Positions 54,770-62,538 of a DNA stretch of 64,000 nucleotides are shown here, one piece after another. The position numbers and the translations under genes are program-made. The notes under the pieces were generated by a model. It had not been told where the DNA came from. It did not search any database and worked only from the letters and a program-made list of their open reading frames with translations. How positions within the stretch are numbered: the first letter of the stretch is position 1; every line of letters begins with the position of its first letter. This DNA is from Paenibacillus pinihumi DSM 23905 = JCM 16419 (lineage in GTDB: Bacteria > Bacillota > Bacilli > Paenibacillales > Paenibacillaceae), in assembly GCF_000422505.1 (NCBI RefSeq), contig NZ_KE383866.1:373106-437105 (forward strand). Direction: 5' to 3'.

Positions 54770-55712
54770 ACCCGTTACTGTCTCTTTCTATACCCATACA
54801 AATACAGAGCTGCCGCCATGCCCTGGGCTGGCTAAGAGCAAAACTCTCTACCTGCACCTGATGTCTAGCCAGTGTATGGAGGGTGAAACCAGCCAAGGCT
54901 GCATCGGCACCGGCACATGAATGATATGCGGATCATCTCCGAGGGCTCCGCTCAAGTTGTGATGCCCGGATAGCAAGCGCCAGACTGCTGTGTAATCCTG
55001 CTGCTCTGACAACCGGATCGTCAAGGTTTTGCCGCCAATAGAAGCCTTCAACTGATTCGGCGTCCCTTCGGCAACGATTGCCCCTTGATTCATAAAAGCG
55101 ATACGGTCAGCTAATTGATCGGCCTCCTCCAAATATTGTGTGGTCAGCATCACTGTTGTGCCCTGTTGTGTAAGGTTTCGGACAAACTGCCACACCTTCT
55201 GACGGCTGCGGGGGGTCTAGTCCGGTATTAGGCTCATCAAGAAAGATTACTTCCGGACATCTTACGATGCTGGCGGCAATATTCAGCCACCGGCGCATAC
55301 CACCGGAATATTGCCGGATTAGACGGTCTCCGTCCTCTTCTGACAGGCCATCCAGAAGCTGCTCTGCCAGATTACGGGCTTGCTTGCGGGAAAAGCCGTA
55401 AAGGCGGGCAACCAGCATTAAATTTTGCCTGCCGGTGAGCCCTTCATCCAGAGCCGCAAACTGGCCTGTGAGGCTGATTCTTTGCCGTACTTCACTGGCG
55501 TTGTGAAGCACTTCATAACCGGCTACCCGGGCTGTCCCGCTACCGGGTTGGAGTAAGGTGGAGAGCATATGAACCGTCGTCGTTTTTCCCGCTCCATTTG
55601 GTCCAAGCAGTGCATACAGCTCCCCTTTTTTGATCTGCAGATGAATGCCCCGGACAGCCTGATGTTCTTTAAATGATTTGCCAAGGTTTGCTGCTTCGAT
55701 CGCGTAAGACAT
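54770..55712 (-). pseudogene. Decayed DrrA-type ABC transporter ATPase
   Basis: The N-terminal frame starts at 55712 and has Walker A LLGPNGAGKTTTV, signature YSGGMRRWL and Walker B VIFLDEPNTGLD, as in DrrA drug-export ATPases. Directly after Walker B a run of six C on the minus strand (55215-55210) shifts the frame; with five C the sequence would continue RSRQKVWQFVRNL, which is found in the second frame. That frame holds YLEEADQLADRIAFMNQG and the start of the C-terminal domain. Near 54890 and again near 54820 further shifts occur, after which LHTLARHQVQVESFALSQP and ALYLYGYRKRQ can be read. No DrrB-type permease follows. The gene appears inactive. Confidence 0.85.
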
Positions 55713-55796
55713 GCCGCACCCTTTAATTTATATTTAATCCGGTAAATTTAATCGGATTTAATTTTAAAACAAAGACCTCTTTTTGATCCGATAGGC

Positions 55797-56624
55797 TCAA
55801 TCTTCAAGAAATTCTTGTTTATGCTCCTGCACCCACTCCGCAAGTGTCCGGGCGGGATGTCCTGTCACTTGCTGTACGGTAGAGACAACCGTATGGCCAA
55901 CTTCGGGAGGATTTTTGCCCATCAGAACAAAAAAATCAATATCTCCTTCTTCATAGCCCTCCGCTCTCCACTTTTGCCTCACCTGCTCCTCGGTCAGCTC
56001 CTCAAACACAATCTCCTTGCCGATTCCTTCGCTGATGATGCTTACCGCCTCCCGGCGCGAGTGGGATTGCGGGCCGGTCAATGTGTAACTTTGCTTGTCA
56101 TGTCCATCTTCGAGCAGAGACGTCACGGCTACCGCGGCGATGTCTGCTTCATGGATCCGGGCGCTCGGAGCGTCTCCGAATGCTTCCCGGACCATTCCTT
56201 CGGAACGAATCGAACCCCGCCAATCGGCAAGAATATTCGCCATAAACTCCCCTGGCTTGATTAGCGTCCATTCCATCCGGCTCTTCTTGAGTGCTTGTTC
56301 TACCTGCCCCTCCTCATAGCCGACCAATATTGAGATACGCTGTACCCCTGCCTGCTCTGCCAGCCCGATTAGTCCGGAGTGCGTATCAAGCGAAGCATTC
56401 GGCTCGTCGCTGGAGGTAATCAGGAATATTCCCTTAACTCCTTTCAGCGCACTCTGCAACGTTTCTGGCACATTCAAATCACCGGGCACGACCTCTACCC
56501 CATCAGGCAGACCCGCTTTTTCCGGATTCCGGCTTACCGCCCTGACCTGTTCTCCTCTCTCCACCAGTTGTCTAACCACATGCCTTCCTACCGTCCCTGT
56601 TGCTCCTGTCACTAATAACGTCAT
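55797..56624 (-). CDS. NmrA-like NAD(P)-binding protein
   Basis: The 275-residue atypical short-chain dehydrogenase has GATGTVGRHVVRQLVERG at the N-terminus and no Tyr-x-x-x-Lys catalytic pair at the normal position. It belongs to the NmrA/SDRa5 group of NAD(P)H-binding sensors or quinone reductases (QorB-like). WTLIKPGEFMANIL is the family's substrate-side strand. It lies 38 bases after the WYL regulator gene in the same direction and is probably controlled by it. Confidence 0.9.
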   Translation of the reverse strand: MTLLVTGATGTVGRHVVRQLVERGEQVRAVSRNPEKAGLPDGVEVVPGDLNVPETLQSALKGVKGIFLITSSDEPNASLDTHSGLIGLAEQAGVQRISILVGYEEGQVEQALKKSRMEWTLIKPGEFMANILADWRGSIRSEGMVREAFGDAPSARIHEADIAAVAVTSLLEDGHDKQSYTLTGPQSHSRREAVSIISEGIGKEIVFEELTEEQVRQKWRAEGYEEGDIDFFVLMGKNPPEVGHTVVSTVQQVTGHPARTLAEWVQEHKQEFLED

Positions 56625-56662
56625 CTTGCATCTCCTCCCTGTTTGTACATCTCTTGCTTACC

Positions 56663-57550
56663 TTACCTGTACATCTCCTGAATTTGGCTGATGGTCTCCA
56701 GAACTTCCCGCTTCAGCTCTGCCGGTGACATAATTGTGACCCTGCTCCCATAGCTCAGCACGACGGATACGGCATACTCTGTGGAGTAAAACACGGTGTG
56801 TACATCTACATACCCCTCATGCCCGGTATACGAATCCTTGAACTGCTCTTTCACCCGCTGGCTCACCTGTGCATCAAAGCGAAGATGGACATGCAGACCT
56901 GCATTTTCTTCTTCAGCAGGAAGCGTCGAAGCATCCCTTGGCTGAAATTGCTCGTCTGTCAGCTCCAGCGCAGAAAGTCTGGATACCCGGAAGAAACGCC
57001 TCGCCTTCCGCATCAGGCAGTATCCCTCCAGATACCATGCCCTGCTCTCCCAGTACAATGCCATTGGCTCTACACGGCGGGCAGTACGGGTGCCGGATGC
57101 GCTCGTATAAGAGAAGCTTACTACTCTGTGCCCATTGAGAGCATCAATGAGCGGCCAAATCACGGCCTTCTCCGACGGGGATGTGCTCATGTCGAAAATA
57201 AGTTTATTGTGTTTCCCATTCAGCAGCTCTGGCTGCAATCCGGATAGCTTATGCATGAAGGACGCTGCTCTGCCTCCCATCGCTCCATCCATGCCCTCCA
57301 AGAGATGATAGATGACGGACAAGTCTTCCACGGAAAAATGCTGTTTCGTCAAGAAAAAGCCGTTCATCAGCTCAAAACCGCCATCTGCACCTGTATAGGA
57401 GACAACCGGTATGCCTGCCTGATTAATCAGTTCGATATCCCGGTAAATGGTACGAATGGAGACTTCAAAGCGCGATGCCAGTCCGGCAGCCGTCACCCTT
57501 TGCCTTGTCAATAGCTCCATCGTAATCCCGAGCATCCGATCCAGCCTCAT
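56663..57550 (-). CDS. YafY-type WYL-domain transcriptional regulator
   Basis: The 295-residue regulator has an N-terminal HTH_11 winged helix (about 1-60; RVTAAGLASRFEVSIRTIYR, then DIELINQAGIPV) and a WYL domain (about 130-215; RVEPMALYWESRAWYLEGYC) with a C-terminal WCX extension. Start is ATG 57550, with GGAGGAG 7 bases upstream, rather than codons 57586 or 57556. WYL proteins sense nucleotides or small ligands. It precedes the NmrA-like gene in one transcription unit. Confidence 0.92.
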   Translation of the reverse strand: MRLDRMLGITMELLTRQRVTAAGLASRFEVSIRTIYRDIELINQAGIPVVSYTGADGGFELMNGFFLTKQHFSVEDLSVIYHLLEGMDGAMGGRAASFMHKLSGLQPELLNGKHNKLIFDMSTSPSEKAVIWPLIDALNGHRVVSFSYTSASGTRTARRVEPMALYWESRAWYLEGYCLMRKARRFFRVSRLSALELTDEQFQPRDASTLPAEEENAGLHVHLRFDAQVSQRVKEQFKDSYTGHEGYVDVHTVFYSTEYAVSVVLSYGSRVTIMSPAELKREVLETISQIQEMYR

Positions 57551-57612
57551 CTTCATTCTCCTCCGCTTCTTGTGCTTGCCATCCATCTAAGAAAGATCAT
57601 AACTTATGAATT

Positions 57613-57631
57613 CTGACATCTTGTATGTCAG
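57613..57631. promoter_or_regulatory. Inverted repeat upstream of the WYL regulator
   Basis: CTGACAT-CTTGT-ATGTCAG is a perfect 7-bp inverted repeat, adjacent to a TATAAT on the minus strand (57638-57633) and about 65 bases before the start codon. It could be the regulator's own operator. Confidence 0.5.
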
Positions 57632-57640
57632 GATTATAAA

Positions 57641-57692
57641 AACAGCCGGACAAAAAGCTTCCTGAACATAAGGAAACTTGCCGTCCGGCTGT
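57641..57692 (-). terminator. Strong terminator or attenuator hairpin
   Basis: AACAGCCGGAC and GTCCGGCTGTT form the outer stem and GCTTCC/GGAA the inner. On the minus strand TTTTTATAAT follows. It lies between the structured non-coding stretch and the WYL regulator gene. Confidence 0.8.
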
Positions 57693-58075
57693 TGCTGTTA
57701 AAAGTATGCGCGCAGCGTGTCTGCCGGTTAAAGGGATGCGACAGCCGCTGCGCTTCTAAATATCTATCTAATCTCTCCAACCAGGTTCATGAACCCGGGC
57801 AACCCGGAGACGAATTAGCCGATTAAGACAATATCCGTTCATGGCTATCTCGAATCAGCTTTCATAACGTGAGGTATACAGGGCTCATCTTGACTTGTCC
57901 GTTTTTTCCTGCTGATCAGCCCTTTATCTTAGATGCTTGCTGCTGTGGCTATAGCTTTCACGGATATCCTGTTACTTGCAAGAAGACAGCGGAAACCGCT
58001 TGAATGTATAAATTCCCCCCTCTGCATACGGAATAATTAACATCGCTTTGCAATTCCTAATGATAATTACCCGTT
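57641..58075 (-). ncRNA. Candidate structured RNA, possibly FNR-activated
   Basis: The stretch between mobA and the WYL regulator has no credible protein frame on either strand. On the minus strand it would start near 58075, downstream of a -10 TAAAAT (58087-58082) and an FNR-like box. It ends in hairpin 1 (57818-57768; CTAAT and TCTCC arms around the palindrome GGTTCATGAACC), hairpin 2 (57753-57710; GCGCAGCG with CGCTGCGC) and the terminator 57692-57641. I do not recognise the fold as a known riboswitch or housekeeping RNA. It could be a regulatory RNA induced at low oxygen, or a long attenuated leader of the WYL gene. Folding was done by eye only. Confidence 0.45.
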
Positions 58076-58108
58076 AATTCTATTTTAACCTACTATTAAG
58101 AAATTTGC

Positions 58109-58124
58109 TGTGATTTTTGTCATA
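58109..58124 (-). promoter_or_regulatory. FNR-like box upstream of the non-coding stretch
   Basis: On the minus strand TATGA-CAAAAA-TCACA is one base off TGTGA-N6-TCACA. Its centre is 29.5 bases from the first base of TAAAAT, nearly the same spacing as at the fnr promoter. Confidence 0.5.
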
Positions 58125-58176
58125 TCGCCCATTAAGGGCTATGTGCTGCATGATATTTGAATTCCTTGCTGCTTCA

Positions 58177-58764
58177 TCACGACGGCCGCGTCAGCTCATT
58201 CGGATGGCTGAGCCGGTACAAGAAGCCGGGATCAATCCCATGCTCCAAAAATTCAAATGCCGGAACCGGCTTATATTGAATAAAGGACAAAAACACTAGA
58301 GGAGAGGTCAGCCCATTGTTCAGCAGCTCCGAAGCGACCTTTGCACAGCGCTTGTCATAAATGCCGCACCAGGGCTGCAAACGGTTATTGAGTACCGGGA
58401 CGACCGCATCATAGCCCTTCAGCTTGTGAAGCATATATTCTGCTGCCTTGCTGTCGAGAAGCGGCAAATCACAGGCAACAGCCCAAATGATCGGATGAGT
58501 GGACAGATGCAGTGCTGCATGCAATCCTCCGAGCGGGCCGTTTCCCGCAGCAAAATCGGTAATTAGCCGAACATTGGGATCGAGCACATCCAAAAACGGC
58601 TTCGGTGAATCGGTAACTACAATCCGTTCTGTGCAGAGCGGATGCATAGATGAAAGCTGGCGTTCCAGCATCATTTCCCCGTTATAGAACCAAAAAGCAT
58701 GGCTTGGCCTCCCCGCTGTCCTGGACGCCTGGCTTCCCGCCAAAATGGCTCCTGTTACGTTCAT
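58177..58764 (-). CDS. mobA: MobA-like molybdenum cofactor guanylyltransferase, degenerate P-loop
   Basis: The 195-residue protein has the nucleotidyltransferase fold of MobA: GPLGGLHAAL, VACDLPLLDSKAAEYML with the metal Asp, and the C-terminal PWCGIYDKRC. The N-terminal GTP-binding loop is unusual. The family's LAGGxSxRMGxxK is here LAGSQASRTAGRPSHAF, so the second Gly, the MG pair and the Lys are lost. It may be a regulatory or altered enzyme, or a gene losing function. It is divergent from fnr with two FNR-type boxes in between, which fits control of molybdoenzymes such as nitrate reductase. Confidence 0.8.
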   Translation of the reverse strand: MNVTGAILAGSQASRTAGRPSHAFWFYNGEMMLERQLSSMHPLCTERIVVTDSPKPFLDVLDPNVRLITDFAAGNGPLGGLHAALHLSTHPIIWAVACDLPLLDSKAAEYMLHKLKGYDAVVPVLNNRLQPWCGIYDKRCAKVASELLNNGLTSPLVFLSFIQYKPVPAFEFLEHGIDPGFLYRLSHPNELTRPS

Positions 58765-58822
58765 CTCCTTCTCCTCCTCCCTGGTTTTTGCTTTTATTAA
58801 ACCACCCGGGCAACAGTTTGGC

Positions 58823-58838
58823 TGTGAGATATCTCACG
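58823..58838. promoter_or_regulatory. FNR/CRP-type box 1 between mobA and fnr
   Basis: TGTGA-GATATC-TCACG, one base off a perfect palindrome. It lies 59 bases before the mobA start codon on the other strand and about 81 bases before the fnr transcription start. Confidence 0.7.
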
Positions 58839-58861
58839 TTTTTGGATTCTGGTCACCGCGA

Positions 58862-58877
58862 TGTGATATTTATCACA
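58862..58877. promoter_or_regulatory. FNR box 2 at the fnr promoter
   Basis: TGTGA-TATTTA-TCACA is perfect. Its centre is 30.5 bases before the TATAAT at 58900-58905, giving the -41.5 position of class II activation. Autoactivation of fnr under low oxygen is expected. Confidence 0.8.
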
Positions 58878-58899
58878 CTCAAAAACAATATTTTCCGTA

Positions 58900-58905
58900 T
58901 ATAAT
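58900..58905 (+). promoter_or_regulatory. -10 box of fnr
   Basis: TATAAT 30 bases upstream of the ATG at 58935; no -35, as expected when an activator sits at -41.5. Confidence 0.7.
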
Positions 58906-58934
58906 AGTCCTATCAGTATTGGAGGGGGATTCAC

Positions 58935-59657
58935 ATGACCGCATATGAATCACAAGTTCAGGATACGGGAATAAGGAATACATCCTGCTTTTCGCCGGAT
59001 AGCTTGGTGAAGCTGACAGAAATCATGTACGACAAGAGATGGCCTGCCAACAGCTCCCTCTACGAAGAAGGAGATCATGCGGATAAATTGTACTACTTGA
59101 AGTCAGGCAGTGTGAAAATAACGAAATCCTCGCCGGATGGCAAGCAGATTATTATGTGCATCCATCAGGAAGGAGATTTGTTCGGGCAAGTTGATCCGTT
59201 CCAGCAATCGATGCACGCGTTCCGCGCGGACACGGTGGAGGATACGGTAATCGGAGTGATCCAGCAGCGTGACCTGGAAATTCTGCTCTGGCGCCATGGA
59301 GAGCTGGCTGTGGAATTTATGAAATGGATGGGGCTGATGCATCGGGTTACGCAGACGAAATTCCGGGATCTGATGATGTTCGGCAAACCTGGCGCGCTTT
59401 GTTCGACGCTGATCCGTCTGTGCAACTCCTATGGTGTACAAAGAGATGACGGCATCTACATTTCCAGCAAGCAGACCCATACCGATCTGGCCGAGATGAT
59501 TGGAGCAACGCGGGAGAGTGTCAATCGGATGCTGAATGATCTGAAGACGCGCGGCGTCCTGTCCTATGAGCATCAGCATCTGGTCATTCATGATCTCAAT
59601 TACTTGCGGGATATTTGCCATTGCGAGAATTGTCCCAAGGATATCTGCAGAATGTAG
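58935..59657 (+). CDS. fnr: Anaerobic regulator Fnr with C-terminal iron-sulfur cluster
   Basis: The 240-residue CRP/FNR protein has a cyclic-nucleotide-type beta-barrel (about 25-135), a dimer helix and a C-terminal winged helix (about 165-225) with recognition helix TDLAEMIGATRESVNRML. The C-terminal tail holds Cys228, Cys230, Cys233 and Cys238, with C230-X2-C233-X4-C238 spaced as in Bacillus subtilis Fnr, where a [4Fe-4S] cluster is held by three Cys and one Asp. Asp145 (KFRDLMMFG) is a candidate fourth ligand. It is therefore an oxygen sensor that activates genes at low oxygen. GGAGG lies before ATG. A class II box at its own promoter suggests autoregulation. Confidence 0.92.
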   Translation: MTAYESQVQDTGIRNTSCFSPDSLVKLTEIMYDKRWPANSSLYEEGDHADKLYYLKSGSVKITKSSPDGKQIIMCIHQEGDLFGQVDPFQQSMHAFRADTVEDTVIGVIQQRDLEILLWRHGELAVEFMKWMGLMHRVTQTKFRDLMMFGKPGALCSTLIRLCNSYGVQRDDGIYISSKQTHTDLAEMIGATRESVNRMLNDLKTRGVLSYEHQHLVIHDLNYLRDICHCENCPKDICRM

Positions 59658-59678
59658 CTTCCACTATACGCTTCATAA

Positions 59679-59775
59679 GAAATCCCCTTTAGCTTTCCTT
59701 CACTGAAAGGAACTAAAGGGGATTTCCGCTATTTGGATCGGGCTGGCAGCTGGGAGGACTGCCAGCCTTCTTATC
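59679..59775. terminator. Two hairpins between convergent fnr and doxX
   Basis: GAAATCCCCTTTAG pairs with its complement at 59679-59726, and GGCTGGCAG pairs with CTGCCAGCC at 59741-59767 followed by TTCTTATC. The first serves the minus strand (TTTCTTATG), the second the plus strand. Confidence 0.7.
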
Positions 59776-59796
59776 ATTTATCCTGCTTCTATCGGC

Positions 59797-60357
59797 TTAG
59801 ACCGGGCCATATGGCTGGTCCGTACCTGCCGGCTTATTGCCTTTCCTCAGCTTGGCAATCGCCTTGTGGACAAACGGGCGGATAAAGTAGTCAATTCCGA
59901 AGCGTCCGGCATTCGCACCCCCGGCAATAACGAGGAAGCCAAGCAGCATCAGCCATGGATTTGTCGATACGGTTCCGGCAAACATGAACATGAAGTTCAT
60001 GAGCAATCCGAAAAATGTCGCTGTGAGCGTCAGCCCTCCAAGGATCAGTCCCAGTCCGACAAGGAGTTCACCAAGCGGGATCAGGAAATTGATCAGTTTC
60101 ACATTCGGCAGCGCGAAATGCTCGACAAAGGCTGTAAAGGTTGGATAAACCAGCGCCCCCGTTCCCTTCTCCGCCACCGGATTATTGACCGCATTGTTCA
60201 AAAATCCGGTCGCATCAAACGGTGTATCTCCTATCAGCTTGTGCCACCCCGGCACGAGCCATTGCCACCCCAGGTAAATCCTCAATAATGCCAGCAGAGC
60301 CGAAGCCCCCACATGTTCAGTCCACCATTTTCTAATCATACTGACCTCTCCCCTCAC
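59797..60357 (-). CDS. DoxX family membrane protein
   Basis: The 186-residue protein has the four-helix DoxX core: LLALLRIYLGWQWLVPGWHK at the start, FLIPLGELLVGLGLILGG, then a third helix with FMFMFAGTVSTNPWL and a fourth around MLLGFLVIAGGANAGRFGID. Homologues take part in respiratory or thiol redox systems. It has a perfect FNR box at class II distance, so it should be induced at low oxygen. This is a good clue to the role. Confidence 0.88.
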   Translation of the reverse strand: MRGEVSMIRKWWTEHVGASALLALLRIYLGWQWLVPGWHKLIGDTPFDATGFLNNAVNNPVAEKGTGALVYPTFTAFVEHFALPNVKLINFLIPLGELLVGLGLILGGLTLTATFFGLLMNFMFMFAGTVSTNPWLMLLGFLVIAGGANAGRFGIDYFIRPFVHKAIAKLRKGNKPAGTDQPYGPV

Positions 60358-60392
60358 TGCTTCTTCTTTGTTGTGATTTTTGCTACATCTAT

Positions 60393-60398
60393 AGTATG
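60393..60398 (-). promoter_or_regulatory. Candidate -10 of doxX
   Basis: CATACT on the minus strand (overlapping TACTAT) lies about 30 bases from the centre of the FNR box and 35 bases from the start codon. Confidence 0.5.
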
Positions 60399-60419
60399 AC
60401 TTAAATCATAGCTAGTGTA

Positions 60420-60435
60420 TGTGAAAAAAATCACA
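60420..60435. promoter_or_regulatory. Perfect FNR box upstream of doxX
   Basis: TGTGA-AAAAAA-TCACA is perfect. Its centre is 29.5 bases from the -10, the same geometry as at fnr. Confidence 0.78.
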
Positions 60436-60519
60436 ATAAGGACCTATTTTCGCTCGCATTTCTGTGCATTCGACGGCATTCGGGAAGGGGTCGATCGGGT
60501 TCAATGGCAAAATTCCAGA

Positions 60520-60720
60520 GACGGGTAAATTTTCTGCATCATTGTGCCCAGATTTTATATGGAAATCCTTCCTTCTATCCCGTTATGCTGGTACGGTGTG
60601 CCTGCCATGCTGAAGGGTTATCTTGACAGGGTCTGGAACTACGGTTTTGCTTACGGAAAGGACGGCTATGCTGACGAAAGATATCAGTTGCCTGTACAAA
60701 AAAAAGGTGGATTTTATCTA
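60520..60720 (+). pseudogene. Remnant of a flavodoxin-fold NAD(P)H:quinone reductase
   Basis: A plus-strand frame contains LCWYGVPAMLKGYLDRVWNYG, then FAYGKDGYADERYQLPVQKK, the FMN/quinone-pocket region of KefG/MdaB-type flavoproteins. The sequence before it continues only in another frame (AQILYGNPSFY), so the gene is frameshifted near 60575. Neither the flavodoxin N-terminus nor the C-terminal third can be read. Not functional. Confidence 0.6.
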
Positions 60721-60786
60721 TTATTATTTCTCAAAAATCTTGCCCGGTGCAATCAGAAGAAGATAGTCAACTTAATTAATGTATGA

Positions 60787-60792
60787 TATAAT
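60787..60792 (+). promoter_or_regulatory. Extended -10 of the XRE-azlCD unit
   Basis: TGATATAAT fits the extended -10 pattern TGnTATAAT, 41 bases before the TTG start at 60834. Confidence 0.55.
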
Positions 60793-60833
60793 GCACAAAT
60801 AAGTAATATAACGTACATAATGGAGGAATTATT

Positions 60834-61391
60834 TTGCAGTCTATTAACGAAAGAGTGAGCAAAAATCTGCTGCGCATTCGTAAAGACAGGAAACTAAGCC
60901 TGGATCAGACAGCCAAACTGACAGGAGTAAGCAAAGCAATGCTTGGGCAAATCGAGAGAGGCGAAACGAATCCAACCGTTACCACCCTGTGGAAGATAGC
61001 AAATGGCCTGCATTTATCTTTTTCCTCTTTGTTTAAGGAGGACGCGGCGACGGTTACGATCATATCCAAAAATAATCTTGATGCGATAGCAGAAGGTGGC
61101 GGAGGGTATCGGGTATATCCCGTCATTCCGTTTAGTCCCAAGCGCTCATCTGAAGTGTATAAGCTTGAAATTGATCCGGGCTGCACACATTTTTCAGAGC
61201 CGCACCATGCCGGTGTTGAGGAGTTTTTAACTGTCGGGCAGGGTACTTTGGACTTGAAGATTGAGAGCGAGGAATATACCATCGGACGGGATGACAGCAT
61301 TTTGTTTCAAGCGGACCGGCCACATACGTATTATAATCGCGGTACTGAAATGGTAAAATGTGTGCTCATTATTCATTATCCGACTGCATGA
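60834..61391 (+). CDS. XRE-cupin transcriptional regulator
   Basis: The 185-residue regulator has an XRE helix-turn-helix (about 8-62; TAKLTGVSKAMLGQIERGET) and a C-terminal cupin_2 domain (about 100-180; SEPHHAGVEEFLTVGQGTLD). Start is TTG 60834, with GGAGG 7 bases upstream. Regulators of this layout are usually next to the AzlCD amino acid exporter, as here: azlC starts 44 bases after the stop. Confidence 0.92.
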   Translation: MQSINERVSKNLLRIRKDRKLSLDQTAKLTGVSKAMLGQIERGETNPTVTTLWKIANGLHLSFSSLFKEDAATVTIISKNNLDAIAEGGGGYRVYPVIPFSPKRSSEVYKLEIDPGCTHFSEPHHAGVEEFLTVGQGTLDLKIESEEYTIGRDDSILFQADRPHTYYNRGTEMVKCVLIIHYPTA

Positions 61392-61434
61392 TACATGTAT
61401 AACTATCTTTACAGCAAATAGACTGGAGGAGAAC

Positions 61435-62163
61435 ATGCACAATCCTGTTCCATTAGATAACGAGGCTGTCCGCAGGGACGACAGCTTTCTTCAAGGCGTT
61501 AAAGAATGTATTCCGACACTGCTTGGATATTTGAGCATTGGGATAGCAGTTGGTGTCATTGCCAAAACAGTCGGCTTCAGCATGATGGAGATCTTCCTCA
61601 TGTCTCTGCTCGTCTATGCAGGCTCGGCCCAATTCATCATTGCCGGCATGATCGCATCCGGAGGATCAATCACCGCTATTATACTAACCGTCTTTATTGT
61701 CAATGTCCGGCATGTGCTATTGAGCGCAGCATTGTCCCCCTACTTCAAATGGATGACACCAGCGAAGTCCGTGCTCATCGGCTCCCTGATTACAGACGAG
61801 ACGTTCGGCGTAGCGATCAATAAAGCTGCGAAGCAAAAACAAATTAGCGAAAGATGGATGCATGGGCTGAATATTACGGCTTACTTGAACTGGATTGCTG
61901 CTACCTTGGCAGGAGCATGGCTGGGAGAGTGGATAACGGAGCCTGAAAGATTCGGACTTGACTTTGCGCTTCCCGCCATGTTCATCGGCTTGCTCGTCCT
62001 TCAACTGACAAGCCGCAAAAAAATCGTTAAAGACCTGCTTGTCGTTGGCTGCACGGTTCTTGTTCTGCTGGCGGCAAGTTATGTCGTATCAGGCAGCATC
62101 GCCGTGATGATCGCTACGATAGCGGCGGCTACAGTGGGGATGGTGATAGAAAAATGGAAGTGA
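61435..62163 (+). CDS. azlC: AzlC family branched-chain amino acid exporter large subunit
   Basis: The 242-residue membrane protein has about seven helices. ECIPTLLGYLSIGIAVGVIA, LLVYAGSAQFI, NVRHVLLSAALSPYF and LIGSLITDETFGVA are AzlC signatures. Start is ATG 61435 (GGAGG 5 bases upstream); the frame is open 25 codons earlier within the regulator gene. With AzlD it exports branched-chain amino acids or analogues. Confidence 0.95.
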   Translation: MHNPVPLDNEAVRRDDSFLQGVKECIPTLLGYLSIGIAVGVIAKTVGFSMMEIFLMSLLVYAGSAQFIIAGMIASGGSITAIILTVFIVNVRHVLLSAALSPYFKWMTPAKSVLIGSLITDETFGVAINKAAKQKQISERWMHGLNITAYLNWIAATLAGAWLGEWITEPERFGLDFALPAMFIGLLVLQLTSRKKIVKDLLVVGCTVLVLLAASYVVSGSIAVMIATIAAATVGMVIEKWK

Positions 62164-62480
62164 AATGGAATGTGCTGCTGGCCATACTAGGCTCATCCCT
62201 GGTAACCTTTTTACCGCGCGTGCTGCCCCTCCTTGTATTCAGCAGAGTGAACATACCGGATTGGGCCATGCGCTGGTTGAATTATGTGCCTGTAGCCGTG
62301 ATGTCGGCATTAGTTGCACAAGAATTATTTTTGTCCGATGACAACCTGGCACTACGGAGCAATTATTTAGAAATCATCGCTTCTGTTCCTACAATCTTGG
62401 TAGCGCTGCTCACAAGAAGCTTGCTTGGGACTGTAATTGTGGGCATGATTACGATTATGCTGCTGAGATTATATATGTAG
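62154..62480 (+). CDS. azlD: AzlD family small subunit
   Basis: The 108-residue membrane protein has about four helices; LGSSLVTFLPRVLPLLVF, PDWAMRWLNYVPVAVMSALV and the C-terminal helix are AzlD features. It overlaps azlC by 10 bases and is translationally coupled to it. Confidence 0.94.
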   Translation: MEVKWNVLLAILGSSLVTFLPRVLPLLVFSRVNIPDWAMRWLNYVPVAVMSALVAQELFLSDDNLALRSNYLEIIASVPTILVALLTRSLLGTVIVGMITIMLLRLYM

Positions 62481-62500
62481 ACACTGCACATTTATGCACT

Positions 62501-62533
62501 AGAAGAGAGCTGACACACAGCTCTCTTCTTTAA
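62501..62533. terminator. Terminator of azlCD
   Basis: AGAAGAGAGCT pairs with AGCTCTCTTCT followed by TTAATC, between convergent genes. Confidence 0.85.
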
Positions 62534-62538
62534 TCATG

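Noticed and set aside
55210-55215. Programmed frameshift at the C-run in the ABC ATPase
   Set aside because: Further shifts downstream and a missing permease point to decay instead.
57968-57998. cre-like word near AGCGGAAACCGCTT
   Set aside because: The central CG is misplaced relative to the cre consensus; more likely just a small hairpin.
57700-58060. Known riboswitch (c-di-AMP, c-di-GMP, cobalamin or molybdenum cofactor) in the mobA-WYL gap
   Set aside because: I compared remembered core motifs and found no good match on either strand, so it is reported only as an unassigned structured RNA.
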